Assembly: GCA_963802375.1 (NCBI GenBank)
Contig: CAWDIJ010000010.1
Location: forward strand, 1,054,001-1,118,000
DNA from: JACDAN01 sp963802375
GTDB lineage: Bacteria > Actinomycetota > Thermoleophilia > Gaiellales > Gaiellaceae
Length of the DNA: 64,000 bases
Direction of reading: 5' to 3'
Below, piece after piece: positions 31,297 through 40,406 of this stretch. Below the pieces are notes generated by a model that was not told the origin of the DNA, made no database searches, and saw nothing but the letters and a program-made list of their open reading frames with translations. The number at the start of each line of letters is the position of its first letter. Position 1 is the first letter of the stretch. The position numbers were made by a program, and so were the translations under genes.

Positions 31297-33024
31297 ATGG
31301 CGATCGTGGAGCAGGCGGCGGGGACGAAGACGATCGCGGAGCTGTGGCGCCGCGCAGCCTCCCGCGAGGGCACCGCGTACCTCGTCGAGGGTGACGACGG
31401 CTGGCGCGAGGTCAGCTGGGAAGAGGCGAGGCGCGCGGTCGACGAGATCGCGAACGGTCTGCTCTCCCTCGGCATCGGGAAGGGCGACGCGGCCGGCATC
31501 CTGGGCCGGACGAACCTCGAGTGGGTGCTCTTCGACTATGCGCTCGGATCGATCGGCGCGATCGGCGCCGGGATCTACCCGTCGCTCCCCCCGAAGGACG
31601 TCGCGTACATCCTCGACCACTCGGACGCGGTCGCCGTGCTCGTGGAGGACGACGAGCAGCGCGAGAAGATCGACTCACAGCGCGGGGACCTCCCGAAGCT
31701 GCGCCACGTCTTCTCGTTCGCCGACCTCGATGACCTCCGCGCGAAGGGTCGGGAGTTCGCGGCGGAGAACCCCGATGCGCTCGAACGGGCGCGCGGCGAG
31801 GTCGGCGAGGACGACCTCTTCACCTACATCTACACGTCGGGCACGACCGGGCCGCCCAAGGCCTGCATGATCTCCCACCGCAACTACTACTCGATGGTCG
31901 GCGCCGTGGACGACGTCCCGTCGTTCATCGGCACCGACGACCTGATCCTTCTGTACCTCCCGCTGGCCCACAACTTCGGGCGCTGCCTGCACCTGCTCGC
32001 GGGCTACGTGGGCTGCTCGATCGCCTTCTGCCCCGATCCCGTGCGGGTCGGTGAGGTTGCCGTGGAGGTCAAGCCGACCGTCCTCCCGAGCGTCCCACGC
32101 GTCTTCGAGAAGGTGCACACCGCAGTCCTCGCGAGCTTCGACGAGGCGACTGGCGTCAAGCGAAAGCTGATCGACTGGGCGCTGCGGGTCGGAGCGCGCG
32201 TGAGCGCGAAGGAACAGGCGGGCGAGTCGATTCCGGCCGGCCTCAGGCTGCAGCACCGGGTCGCAGACAAGCTCGTCTACTCGAAGGTCAAGGCGAAACT
32301 CGGCGGCCGGCTTCGGCTGCCGATCTCGGGCGGCGCCCCCCTCGCGAAGGAGATCGCCGAGTTCTTCCACACGATCGACATCACGATCTGCGAGGGCTAC
32401 GGCCAGACCGAGTGCACGACGGCCTCGAACGTCAACATGCCGACGCGCTTCCGGTTCGGGACCGTCGGGCCGACCATCCCGGGGATCGAGGTCAAGACGG
32501 CCGAGGATGGAGAGGTGCTCATCCGGGGCCCCAACGTCTTCGGCGGCTACTACAAGGACGAGGCGGCTACGCGTGAGGTGCTAGACGCGGAGGGGTGGCT
32601 GCGCACCGGCGACGTCGGCTCGATCGAGGACGGTTTCCTGTCCATCACCGACCGCAAGAAGGACATCATCATCACCGCGGGCGGTAAGAACGTCTCGCCG
32701 CAGAACATCGAGAACGAGCTCAAGGCGTCCAAGTTCGTCTCACAGGCCCTCGTGATCGGCGACAGGCGTCCGTACCTCACAGCGTTGATCACGCTCGACG
32801 AGGCGGCGAAGGGCCTCAGCGACCCGCAGGGGCTGATCCAGGAGGTCGTGGACGAGCTCAACGACGGCAAGGCCTCGTTCGAGCAGGTGAAGCGATACGC
32901 GGTCCTGGATCGCGACTTCACGCCCGAGCACGACGAGGTCACACCGACGCTGAAGCTGAAGCGGAAGATCGTTGCAGAGCACTTCGCCTCGGAGATCGAG
33001 GCGCTCTACGCGCAGCCTCGTTAG
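31297..33024 (+). CDS. long-chain fatty-acid-CoA ligase (AMP-forming)
   Basis: 575-aa ANL-superfamily enzyme of the FadD15-like type: P-loop YTSGTTGPPKACMISHRN, LPLAHNFGRCLHLLAGYVG, YGQTECTTASNVNMP, TGDVGSIEDGFLSITDRKKD and IIITAGGKNVSPQNIEN. It activates fatty acids through an acyl-adenylate. The 3' end overlaps the convergent DUF4396 gene by 4 nt. Confidence 0.92.
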   Translation: MAIVEQAAGTKTIAELWRRAASREGTAYLVEGDDGWREVSWEEARRAVDEIANGLLSLGIGKGDAAGILGRTNLEWVLFDYALGSIGAIGAGIYPSLPPKDVAYILDHSDAVAVLVEDDEQREKIDSQRGDLPKLRHVFSFADLDDLRAKGREFAAENPDALERARGEVGEDDLFTYIYTSGTTGPPKACMISHRNYYSMVGAVDDVPSFIGTDDLILLYLPLAHNFGRCLHLLAGYVGCSIAFCPDPVRVGEVAVEVKPTVLPSVPRVFEKVHTAVLASFDEATGVKRKLIDWALRVGARVSAKEQAGESIPAGLRLQHRVADKLVYSKVKAKLGGRLRLPISGGAPLAKEIAEFFHTIDITICEGYGQTECTTASNVNMPTRFRFGTVGPTIPGIEVKTAEDGEVLIRGPNVFGGYYKDEAATREVLDAEGWLRTGDVGSIEDGFLSITDRKKDIIITAGGKNVSPQNIENELKASKFVSQALVIGDRRPYLTALITLDEAAKGLSDPQGLIQEVVDELNDGKASFEQVKRYAVLDRDFTPEHDEVTPTLKLKRKIVAEHFASEIEALYAQPR

Positions 33025-33518
33025 TGGCCGTGGTACGCGTGCACGACCGCGTGGCCCTTGCCGCGCGCGATGAGGTACCGGTTGACCGGGTACGCACACA
33101 GCCCGGCGATCAGCAGCGCAAAGGCCAACGAGGCCCAGAAGAGGAATGAATCCAGGCCCGCCTCCATCGCGCCGGGGATGACGAGCAGGATCACGTTGTC
33201 GACCAACTCCATGACGGCGATCGAGAGCGTGTCGGATGCAAGGGCCAGTGGAACGGCGGCGGCGAGCGCGAGTCCTGCGCGCAGGAGCGGCAGCATCGTC
33301 AGCGAGTAGCCGAAGAGGAAGGCAAGCGCGATCGCCAGCACGATCGTCTCGAAGTTTCCCCAGCCGAGTGCGGTCCCGATGATCACGCCCAGGACCTCGC
33401 CGATGGCGCAGCCCGTCAGGCAGTGGGCGGTCGCCGAGAAGGCGACGCGGTTGAGCGAGCCGGCGTGGTCATGCGCGTGTTGATGGTGCGCATGGTCGTG
33501 GTGCGCATGGTCGTGCAC
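33021..33518 (-). CDS. DUF4396 membrane protein with His-rich ends
   Basis: 165 aa. The cytoplasmic or exposed N-terminus is very His-rich (MHDHAHHDHAHHQHAHDHAG) and the C-terminus ends HAVVHAYHGH. In between are four membrane segments with the DUF4396 core AFSATAHCLTGCAIGEVLGV and ALGWGNFETIV. The histidines suggest metal handling, which is an inference. Leaderless: TACCCT 8 nt before the GTG. Confidence 0.8.
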   Translation of the reverse strand: MHDHAHHDHAHHQHAHDHAGSLNRVAFSATAHCLTGCAIGEVLGVIIGTALGWGNFETIVLAIALAFLFGYSLTMLPLLRAGLALAAAVPLALASDTLSIAVMELVDNVILLVIPGAMEAGLDSFLFWASLAFALLIAGLCAYPVNRYLIARGKGHAVVHAYHGH

Positions 33519-33526
33519 GGAGGCGG

Positions 33527-33532
33527 AGGGTA
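33527..33532 (-). promoter_or_regulatory. -10 box of the DUF4396 gene
   Basis: TACCCT on the minus strand, 8 nt before the GTG start. Confidence 0.4.
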
Positions 33533-33542
33533 GCGGCCGAGC

Positions 33543-34646
33543 CTAGAGTCGCCGGGCGCCGACGTAGGTCGACGAGTACCAGCCCGACATCGAGGAGATC
33601 TTCACCACGTCGCCTGTATGGGGGGAGTGGATGAACGATCCCCCGCCGACGTAGATGCCCGCATGCCCGAGCCCGTTGAAAAAGACGAGGTCGCCGGGCT
33701 GGAGCTGGCTGCGGTCGACAGGCGTCCCGTGGCCGTACTGCGCAGCGGCATTGTGGGGCAGCGAGACGCCGACCTGCGCGTAGACGTACATGATGAATCC
33801 CGAGCAGTCGAACCCCGAGGGGCTCGCGCCTCCGTACACGTAGGGCGTGCCGAGGTACTGCATCGCGACCCCGACGACGCCGCCGTACTTCGCGGCCGGA
33901 GCTGCCGGGAGCACCGAGGGCTCGGTCGGCTCGGACGGGGCAGACGTCGAGGGCTCCGCCGCCAGATCGGGGATCAGCGGCTGCGGAGCCGCGAGGCGGG
34001 CGCGAGCCTGGGCAGCAAGCTGTGCCTGGCGCCTCCGCTCGGCCGCCTGGATCGCGGCGATCTCGGACTTGATCGACGAGAGCATCTGCTGCCGCTCCGA
34101 AAGCTTGCTCTCGATCGACGCCTTGTGAGCGGCGCGTTCGGCGACGAGCTCGGCCTGGCGGTCACGTGCGTGGCGGAGCCGCGCGCGTGCCCGGCGCATG
34201 TCGGTGCGGAACCGCTTCACGTCCGAGAGGACGGCGGAATCCTGGTCCGAGACACGCGAGACCGTCTCGAGCCCGTCGAGCAGAGCCTCGAGGCTCTGCG
34301 ATCCGACGAGCACGTCCAGTGTCGAATCGTTCTGATCGGTCGTGTAGATCGCGACCATGCGAGCGGCGAGGACCCTCTGCGCCGTGCGGTGGTTGTCGGC
34401 GGCGATGCGGAGGTTCACCCGATTCTCGTCGAGGTCGCCCCTGATCGCGTCCAGGCGCTCGTTCGCCAGGTTGTACGCGTCGACGGCGTGCTCGAGCGAC
34501 CCGTCGAGAGCCTGGATCTGCGCCATCACCGACTGGGCCTGGGCGCGCTTGGACGAGACGGAGGCTGGCTCAGCGGTCGCGCCGCCGGCCACGGCAAGAG
34601 CGGCGAAAAACGAAACCGTTATGACTGCTAGCTGAGACCTACGCAT
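33543..34646 (-). CDS. secreted NlpC/P60 peptidoglycan hydrolase with coiled-coil domain
   Basis: 367 aa: signal peptide (MRRSQLAVITVSFFAALAVA), a long coiled coil (~35-215) of the RipA/CwlO kind, a Ser/Pro/Glu linker and a C-terminal NlpC/P60 domain with Cys in GFDCSGFIMYVYAQVG and His in LGHAGIYVGGGSFIHSP. Predicted D,L-endopeptidase cleaving peptide stems during growth or division. The frame is open to 34706, but the signal peptide fits a start at ATG 34646. Confidence 0.9.
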   Translation of the reverse strand: MRRSQLAVITVSFFAALAVAGGATAEPASVSSKRAQAQSVMAQIQALDGSLEHAVDAYNLANERLDAIRGDLDENRVNLRIAADNHRTAQRVLAARMVAIYTTDQNDSTLDVLVGSQSLEALLDGLETVSRVSDQDSAVLSDVKRFRTDMRRARARLRHARDRQAELVAERAAHKASIESKLSERQQMLSSIKSEIAAIQAAERRRQAQLAAQARARLAAPQPLIPDLAAEPSTSAPSEPTEPSVLPAAPAAKYGGVVGVAMQYLGTPYVYGGASPSGFDCSGFIMYVYAQVGVSLPHNAAAQYGHGTPVDRSQLQPGDLVFFNGLGHAGIYVGGGSFIHSPHTGDVVKISSMSGWYSSTYVGARRL

Positions 34647-34767
34647 CCATTTGGCCGCACCGAGAACCACATGCTCCGCCGCGAGAGCAGGGGACCGGGG
34701 CGGCACAAGCTCGGCACCCTAACAACGGTTCCGGATAGCTGCAACGGGGTAAAGACAGACCCGTGCT

Positions 34768-34773
34768 AGGGTC
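34768..34773 (+). promoter_or_regulatory. -10 box of the 3D-domain protein gene
   Basis: TAGGGT 7 nt before the GTG at 34781; this decides in favour of that start over the GTG at 34763, which would lie upstream of the box. Confidence 0.45.
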
Positions 34774-34780
34774 GCCGCTC

Positions 34781-35812
34781 GTGCGCGGGCCAGGGAGGGG
34801 GTTGCGAGCGCTTGGCGCCGCCGTGCTCTGCGGAGTTGCGGTCGGCGGAGCTCTCGTTGCCGGCGGCCACGCACAGACGCCTGACGATCTGGAAGCTCAG
34901 GCTGACGCTCTGCGCGCCCGAGACGACGCGCTCGCGGCGGGCTCGCAGTCGGCATTCGAGAGCCTGGCGACGATCGAGAGCCGACTCGCCCAGGCGCAGG
35001 CCGAGCTCGCGTCGTTCCGCGCGCGCTCCGCGGAGGTCCGGGCACAGAAGCGCGAGGTGGGCGAGCAACTGGCGATCACCCGCTCCGCCGTCCGCCGCAC
35101 GAGAGTGGCGCTTGCACGCAGGCTCCAGAACCTGTACGAGGAGGGACACCCCGACGTCCTCGGAGTCCTCCTCGGCGCCGGCTCGCTCGACGAGGCGCTG
35201 AGCGCGGTCGAGACGCTCGACCTGGCCGCACAACAGGACAAGGAGCTCGTGCGCCACGCCCGCGGCGAGTCTGCGCGCCTCGAGCGCCTTGGCCGGTCCC
35301 TTGCGGCAAAGCAGCGCGAGCTCGACCAGCTCGCGGCGGCCAAGGCCGCCGCGGCGGCCTCGCTTTTCAGCGCTCGCGCCGACCGGTTGAGGACGATCGC
35401 CGCCCTTCGAGCCACGAGGTTTGCCAATCTCGGGAGGATCGCGCGACTCGGCGACAGGGCCCGCACGCTCGCCTCCGCGGCGCCGAGCACGCCGGTCGTC
35501 ACTCCGGGGGCGCCGAGCCTCTCCGCCGGACCGGCGTCGGCTGGTGTTACCTCGCTGACCGTAGTGGCGACCGGCTACGTCCTCCCCGGAAAGACCGCGA
35601 GCGGCCGGACCGTCGGCTGGGGCACCGTTGCCGTCGATCCGTCCCTGATCCCGATGGGCTCACGGATCGCGATTCCCGGCTACGGGATGGGCGTCGCGGC
35701 CGACACCGGCGGCGCGATCGTCGGTGCCCGCATCGACCTCTGGTTCCCTTCAGTCGCCCAGGCGCGTGAGTGGGGAAGCCGCACGGTCACCGTGACCGTC
35801 TACCCGAGGTAG
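34781..35812 (+). CDS. secreted coiled-coil protein with C-terminal 3D domain
   Basis: 343 aa: signal peptide (LRALGAAVLCGVAVGGALVAGGHAQ region), a coiled coil to ~210 similar in layout to the neighbouring NlpC/P60 protein, then a 3D (Asp-Asp-Asp) domain: VVATGYVLPGKTASGRTVGWG, VAVDPSLIPMGSRIAIPG, GVAADTGGAIVGARIDLWF. The three aspartates (VDPS, ADTG, IDLW) are present. 3D domains occur in lytic transglycosylase-like and Rpf/YabE proteins, so it probably cleaves glycan strands. Divergent from the NlpC/P60 gene, so the two may be co-regulated. Confidence 0.85.
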   Translation: MRGPGRGLRALGAAVLCGVAVGGALVAGGHAQTPDDLEAQADALRARDDALAAGSQSAFESLATIESRLAQAQAELASFRARSAEVRAQKREVGEQLAITRSAVRRTRVALARRLQNLYEEGHPDVLGVLLGAGSLDEALSAVETLDLAAQQDKELVRHARGESARLERLGRSLAAKQRELDQLAAAKAAAAASLFSARADRLRTIAALRATRFANLGRIARLGDRARTLASAAPSTPVVTPGAPSLSAGPASAGVTSLTVVATGYVLPGKTASGRTVGWGTVAVDPSLIPMGSRIAIPGYGMGVAADTGGAIVGARIDLWFPSVAQAREWGSRTVTVTVYPR

Positions 35813-35816
35813 ACAG

Positions 35817-36536
35817 ATGGACACGCTGAGCGGAGAATACGACTCCGCGGTGGCCACCGACCCTGTCGCCCAGCCAGACGGCCTCGGCGCGGAGCTCCTC
35901 CGCGTCATGCTCGTCGACGACCACGACCTGTTCCGGACCGGCCTGCGGAACCTGCTGGAGGAGCAGGGCGTCCACATCGTCGCCGAGGCGCCCGACGGGA
36001 ACATGGCGCTCCAGCTCGTCCGCGAACTGGCGCCCGACGTGGTCGTGATGGATTTGAACATGCCCGGGATGAACGGGATCGAGGCGACGCGGGAGATCAC
36101 CAGGCTCGCGCCGCTGACCCGCGTGCTCGTCCTGACGATCTCGGACCAGGACAGTGACGTGATGGACGCGATCCTCGCAGGCGCCTGCGGCTACCTGATG
36201 AAGGACTCCTCCATCCAGGACCTGATGCAGGGGATCCGAGCCGCCGCAGTGGGCGAGTCGCTGATCTCGCCGCACATCGCGACCAAGGTGCTGCAGCGCA
36301 TCCGCGCGACGAGCGTAGAGGCCGGCGGCGGCGGCGTCGCGCGGCCGGAGCTCTCCGATCGCGAGACCGAGGTTCTGCGGCTGATCGCGAACGGCAAGGA
36401 CAACGCCGAGATCGCCGGGGACCTCCACATCAGCCCGAAGACGGTCAAGAACCACATCTCGAACATCCTCATGAAGCTCCAGATCGAGAACCGCATCCAG
36501 GCGGCCGTCTACGCCGTGCGAAGCGGCCTGGTCTAG
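35817..36536 (+). CDS. NarL/FixJ-family response regulator
   Basis: 239 aa. Receiver domain with acidic pair in VMLVDDHDLF, phospho-acceptor Asp in VVVMDLNMPGMNG, Thr/Ser in VLVLTISDQD and Lys in GYLMKDSS. LuxR-type HTH at the C-terminus (LSDRETEVLRLIANGKDNAE, SPKTVKNHISNILMKLQ). A 25-residue N-terminal extension precedes the receiver. No sensor kinase is adjacent. It follows the 3D-domain gene by 4 nt and may be co-transcribed. Confidence 0.93.
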   Translation: MDTLSGEYDSAVATDPVAQPDGLGAELLRVMLVDDHDLFRTGLRNLLEEQGVHIVAEAPDGNMALQLVRELAPDVVVMDLNMPGMNGIEATREITRLAPLTRVLVLTISDQDSDVMDAILAGACGYLMKDSSIQDLMQGIRAAAVGESLISPHIATKVLQRIRATSVEAGGGGVARPELSDRETEVLRLIANGKDNAEIAGDLHISPKTVKNHISNILMKLQIENRIQAAVYAVRSGLV

Positions 36537-36553
36537 CTGAGTCGCGAGACTGC

Positions 36554-36880
36554 CTAGGCGACCTTCGCTTCGGCCGCTTCGGACCGGAGCGAGGAAAGAA
36601 GGCTGCGGAGGCTGGCCAAATCGCGCTTCGCGCGGGCCAGACGGCGGGCGGTGCGGGAGAGCTCCTCCGTCTGCTGCTCACTGCTTCCATCGCCGAGCTC
36701 GGCGGCCAGCGAGCCGATCGAGCGCTCCAGTCGGGCGCACTCCGCGTCGAGCTCGAGCGCGAGCGCGTAGCCGTCGGTGAGGGTCTCCTCGACGCTGGCA
36801 CGTCCCGGGTGACGACCCTTCTCGAGGGCGCGCAGCAAATCTTCCAGGCGGCCTCTGACGGTTGCGAGTTGATGCGGCAT
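36554..36880 (-). CDS. hypothetical helical protein, 108 aa
   Basis: All-helical, charged, no cysteine cluster or membrane segment (MPHQLATVRGRLEDLLRAL, RTARRLARAKRDLASLRSLL). Looks like a two- or three-helix coiled coil. Not recognised. AGGAG precedes the ATG by 5 nt. The frame is open well upstream, but the sequence there is not protein-like. Confidence 0.6.
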   Translation of the reverse strand: MPHQLATVRGRLEDLLRALEKGRHPGRASVEETLTDGYALALELDAECARLERSIGSLAAELGDGSSEQQTEELSRTARRLARAKRDLASLRSLLSSLRSEAAEAKVA

Positions 36881-37020
36881 GGCGGCTCCTGAGTTCCTGG
36901 CTCGATTATCTGCCGCGTGCCGATTCTTGCCTATAGGCCGACCGGCCCATCTTTCGGCGCAGCAGGACCTACGCAGCGTTGGCTCCCGTACGCCCTCCTG
37001 GGAGGGCTCGGCGCGGCCCC

Positions 37021-37026
37021 TAGAAT
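37021..37026 (+). promoter_or_regulatory. -10 box of the PBP4-type peptidase gene
   Basis: TAGAAT six nt before the GTG; leaderless arrangement. The preceding gap (36881-37020) shows no other signal. Confidence 0.45.
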
Positions 37027-37032
37027 GAATCG

Positions 37033-38247
37033 GTGCCGCGCCGAGCCCTTGCCGCCCTCGCCGTGTGCCTGGCGGCGGCACTCGTCGCCGCGGCCGCACC
37101 TGCGAAATCGACGAAGCCGCCGCTCGCGACGCGGCTCGCCAAGGCGCTTTCCGTTCCGCACGTCAGGGCAAGTCAGTCGGGTGCGGTGGCCCTCGACCTC
37201 ACCTCCGGACGAACGGTGTTCCTCCGTCACCCCACGCTCTCGCTGGTCCCGGCCTCGAACGCCAAGCTTGCGGTCGCGTACGCCTCGCTCGCAGTGCTCG
37301 GCCCCCACTTCCGGATCGACACGATGGTCTTCGGCGAGGGACACCTCGCCGGATCCACGTGGAACGGAGACCTGGTTCTCAAAGGGTTCGGCGACCCGAC
37401 GCTCTCCCGCGGCGACCTCAGGTCCCTTGCCCGCCAGATCAGGGGGTACGGGATCCGGCAGGTGACGGGCGGGGTCGAGGCGGACGAGTCCTACTTCGAC
37501 TCGCGCCGCGTCGGCCCGGCCTGGCGATCGCACTACTACTTCAACGAGTCGCCGCCGCTCTCCGCCCTGACAGTCGACCGAACCCGCTTTCGCGGCTCCA
37601 TGACGCGAAGGCCGGCGATCGCCGCGGCGACGCAGTTCCGTCTTGCCCTTCGGGCCGCCGGCGTCGGTGTCCGCGGCCGTGTCGTGATGGGCGCCGCAGA
37701 TCCCGTCGCGACGCAGCTCGCAGCCACGGCCTCCGCCCCGCTCGCCCGAATCGTCGCGTTCATGAACCGCGAGAGCGACAACTTCACCGCGGAGCTACTG
37801 CTGAAGCAGCTCGGCGCCGTGGAGGGAGGCGCCGGAAGCAGCGCGGCGGGCGCCGAGGCGGTCCGGCGGTCGCTCGCAGATGCCGCCGTCCCGCTTGCGG
37901 GCGTGCGGATCGTCGACGGTTCCGGGCTCTCTCCGAACAACCGGCTCACGGCGGCCGCGGTTATTGGGATCCTCGTCGACGCCTGGAACGATCCGGTGCT
38001 GCGGCAGCATTTCGTCCGCTCGCTGGCCGTCGCCGGTGTGAACGGCACGCTGGAGCACAGGATGGAGCGTCCGCCCGCCCGCGGCGCCGTGCTGGCGAAG
38101 ACGGGGACGCTGCGCGAGTCCTCCGCCCTGTCGGGGTTCGTTCGCGGGCGGTGGGCCTTCGCATTGATCCAGAACGGTCGCCCCATGTCTCACTTCTGGG
38201 CTCGCAGGGCCCAGGACCGGTTCGCGTCGGTCCTAGCCGCTCAATAA
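37033..38247 (+). CDS. dacB: D-alanyl-D-alanine carboxypeptidase/endopeptidase (S13, PBP4 type)
   Basis: 404 aa: signal peptide (LAALAVCLAAALVAAAAPA), SxxK in VPASNAKLAVAYASLA, SxN in NRESDNFTAELLLKQLG and KTG in VLAKTGTLRESSALSG. DGSGLSPNNRLTAAAV is the usual block before the last motif. Periplasmic-side trimming or hydrolysis of peptidoglycan peptides. GTG start. Its 3' end overlaps ligA by 15 bp on the opposite strand. Confidence 0.92.
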   Translation: MPRRALAALAVCLAAALVAAAAPAKSTKPPLATRLAKALSVPHVRASQSGAVALDLTSGRTVFLRHPTLSLVPASNAKLAVAYASLAVLGPHFRIDTMVFGEGHLAGSTWNGDLVLKGFGDPTLSRGDLRSLARQIRGYGIRQVTGGVEADESYFDSRRVGPAWRSHYYFNESPPLSALTVDRTRFRGSMTRRPAIAAATQFRLALRAAGVGVRGRVVMGAADPVATQLAATASAPLARIVAFMNRESDNFTAELLLKQLGAVEGGAGSSAAGAEAVRRSLADAAVPLAGVRIVDGSGLSPNNRLTAAAVIGILVDAWNDPVLRQHFVRSLAVAGVNGTLEHRMERPPARGAVLAKTGTLRESSALSGFVRGRWAFALIQNGRPMSHFWARRAQDRFASVLAAQ

Positions 38248-40251
38248 CTTCTCGAGTTCTTTCTCGTCGAGCAGCGGCACGCCCGAGCTCTGCGCCTTCG
38301 TCAGCTTGGACGCGCCGGGCTCCTCGCCGACGATGAGGCCGGTCGTCTTCTTCGAGACCGAGCCGGTCACCTTCGCGCCCCGCGCCTCGAGCTCCGCTTG
38401 AGCCTGCTCGCGCGACCGGTTCTCGAGCGTCCCGGTGATGACGAACGTCTGACCGGTGAGCGGGCCCTCCGGCGGGCGATCTTCCTCGCCCGCCTCGAAG
38501 CGGAGGCCGAGCTCGCGCAACTCCTCGACGAGCCGCCGGTTGTCTTCCTCCGAGAACCACTCGACGATCTTCTCCGCGCGCTCGGGGCCGAGACCCTCGA
38601 CCTCGGTGATGTCCTCCTGCGCCGCGGCGGCGAGCCGGTCGACGGAACCGAAGTGGCGCGCGAGGCTCTGGGCGGTCACCCAGCCGACGTCGGGGATGTT
38701 CAGCCCATACAGCACTCGCCGGAACGGGATCTGCTTCGAAGCCTCGATGGAGGAGATCACGTTCGTGGCGCTCTTCTCCTGGAAGCCGTCCAGCTCGAGC
38801 AGCTGTTCCTTCGTGAGCCGGTAGAGGTCAGGGAGCGAGCGAAGCAGACCGAGGTCCCAGAGGCGGCGAACGAGCTGCTCGCCGACGCCCTCGATGTCCG
38901 CGGCGGACATGACCCAGTTGTTCAGCGTCTCGAGGCCCCTGGATGGACAGGCCCGGTTCGGACAGCGGTGCATTGCCTCGCCTTCGGGCCTGACGATCTC
39001 GGCGCCGCACAGTGGGCAGTTCGTCGGCATCTTGAACCGGCGCGTGCCCCTGCGGTGCGGTCCGGCAGGCCCGACGATCTGCGGGATCACGTCGCCGGCG
39101 CGCTGGACGATCACCTCGTCGCCCTCCCGGATGTCCTTCCGGTTGATGTCCTCCTCGTTGTGGAGCGTGGCGCGAGACACCGTGACGCCTCCAACCTCCA
39201 CCGGCTCGAGCATCGCCCAGGGATTCAGTGCCCCGGTCCGCCCGACCCGGATCAAGATCTTGTTCAGGCGCGTCGTCGCGGTCATGGGCGCCCACTTGTA
39301 GGCGCGAGCCCAACGCGGCTTGGAGTGCAGGGCGCCGAGCTCCGCCTGCTGCTCGAGCGAATCGACCTTGATCACGATCCCGTCGATCTCGTAGTCGAGA
39401 TCGATCCGAGCCGTCTCCCACTCGCTGCACCTGCGGGCGACCTCTTCGATCGTTTCGAGGCGCTCGGCGTGCGGGTTCGTCCGGAAGCCGCGCTCGCGCA
39501 GCCACCGAAGCGTCTCCGATTGCGTTCCGGCCTCCACCCCTTCGCGGACCCCAACGCCGTAGACCCAGAGCGAGAGCGGTCGCGAGGCCGTGATCGCCGA
39601 GTTCTTCTGCCGGAGCGAGCCGGCTGCCGCATTGCGCGGGTTGGGCGCCAGTTTCTGGTTCGTACCCGCGAGCTGCTCGTTCAGCTGCCGGAAGCCGGAG
39701 AGAGGAAGGTACACCTCTCCACGCACCTCGATCACCGGCGGCGGATCGTCGCCGAGCATGCGGAGCGGAATCGCCGGGATCGTGCGGAGGTTGACGGTCA
39801 CGTCCTCACCCTGGACACCGTCCCCGCGTGTGGCGCCGCGCACGAGGACGCCGTTCTCGTAGGTCAGGTTGACGGCAAGCCCGTCGATCTTCGGCTCGAT
39901 CAGCCAGGCGATGTCCTCGGGCTCCGCGTCGAGCCGCTTACAGACGTCCTGCGCCCACTTCTCGAGCCCCTCGTCGGTCGTCACTTTCTCGAGCGAGCCC
40001 ATGGGTGAGAGGTGCTCGACCTTCTGGAACTTCGCGGAAGGCGGCGCACCGACCCGGTGCGTCGGGGAGCTCGGGTCGTCGAGCTCGGGATGCTCGGCCT
40101 CGAGCTCCTTGAGCTCGTCGTACAGCCGGTCGTACTCGGCGTCGGTGATCTCCGGGTCGTCGAGGACGTGGTAGCGGTAGAGGTGGTGCTCGAGCTGCTT
40201 GCGCAGCTCCTGGACGCGCTCGGCGGCGTCGGCGCGGGTGCGAGTCGCCAT
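38233..40251 (-). CDS. ligA: NAD-dependent DNA ligase
   Basis: 672 aa, the standard length. N-terminal Ia domain (YRYHVLDDPEITDAEYDRLYDELKEL region), nucleotidyl-transfer lysine in AWLIEPKIDGLAVNLTYE, zinc cysteines in NCPLCGAEIVRPEGEAMHRC and CPNRACPSRG, HhH repeats and a C-terminal BRCT domain (FVITGTLENRSREQAQAELE). The ATG at 40251 is chosen by homology; upstream codons in the same frame are not ligase-like. Confidence 0.97.
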   Translation of the reverse strand: MATRTRADAAERVQELRKQLEHHLYRYHVLDDPEITDAEYDRLYDELKELEAEHPELDDPSSPTHRVGAPPSAKFQKVEHLSPMGSLEKVTTDEGLEKWAQDVCKRLDAEPEDIAWLIEPKIDGLAVNLTYENGVLVRGATRGDGVQGEDVTVNLRTIPAIPLRMLGDDPPPVIEVRGEVYLPLSGFRQLNEQLAGTNQKLAPNPRNAAAGSLRQKNSAITASRPLSLWVYGVGVREGVEAGTQSETLRWLRERGFRTNPHAERLETIEEVARRCSEWETARIDLDYEIDGIVIKVDSLEQQAELGALHSKPRWARAYKWAPMTATTRLNKILIRVGRTGALNPWAMLEPVEVGGVTVSRATLHNEEDINRKDIREGDEVIVQRAGDVIPQIVGPAGPHRRGTRRFKMPTNCPLCGAEIVRPEGEAMHRCPNRACPSRGLETLNNWVMSAADIEGVGEQLVRRLWDLGLLRSLPDLYRLTKEQLLELDGFQEKSATNVISSIEASKQIPFRRVLYGLNIPDVGWVTAQSLARHFGSVDRLAAAAQEDITEVEGLGPERAEKIVEWFSEEDNRRLVEELRELGLRFEAGEEDRPPEGPLTGQTFVITGTLENRSREQAQAELEARGAKVTGSVSKKTTGLIVGEEPGASKLTKAQSSGVPLLDEKELEKLLSG

Positions 40252-40335
40252 GGCGCCGATCGTATCGTCGGCGGGACTCGTGACAATCACGTTGAATGAC
40301 GTCAAGCAGGCGGACTGCCTCTCCCCCCGCCTGCG

Positions 40336-40375
40336 GAGTCCCGGCGGTTGGCTGCAGACCGCTGGGACTCTTTTT
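40336..40375 (+). terminator. orphan intrinsic terminator on the plus strand
   Basis: GAGTCCC (40336-40342) pairs with GGGACTC (40364-40370), with an inner GCGGT/ACCGC stem, followed by TTTTT. No plus-strand gene lies upstream within 2 kb; the gap 40252-40447 between ligA and truA also has a GCAGGCGG/CCGCCTGC stem just before it. It may end an unannotated small RNA. Confidence 0.5.
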
Positions 40376-40389
40376 CGCGCGCCGGGGCG

Positions 40390-40406
40390 CGAGGGACTGT
40401 CCCTCG
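40390..40406. repeat. palindromic hairpin, GAGGGACWGTCCCTC family (copy 2)
   Basis: CGAGGGAC-T-GTCCCTCG, sharing its full core with 8272-8292. Non-coding, between ligA and truA. Confidence 0.6.
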
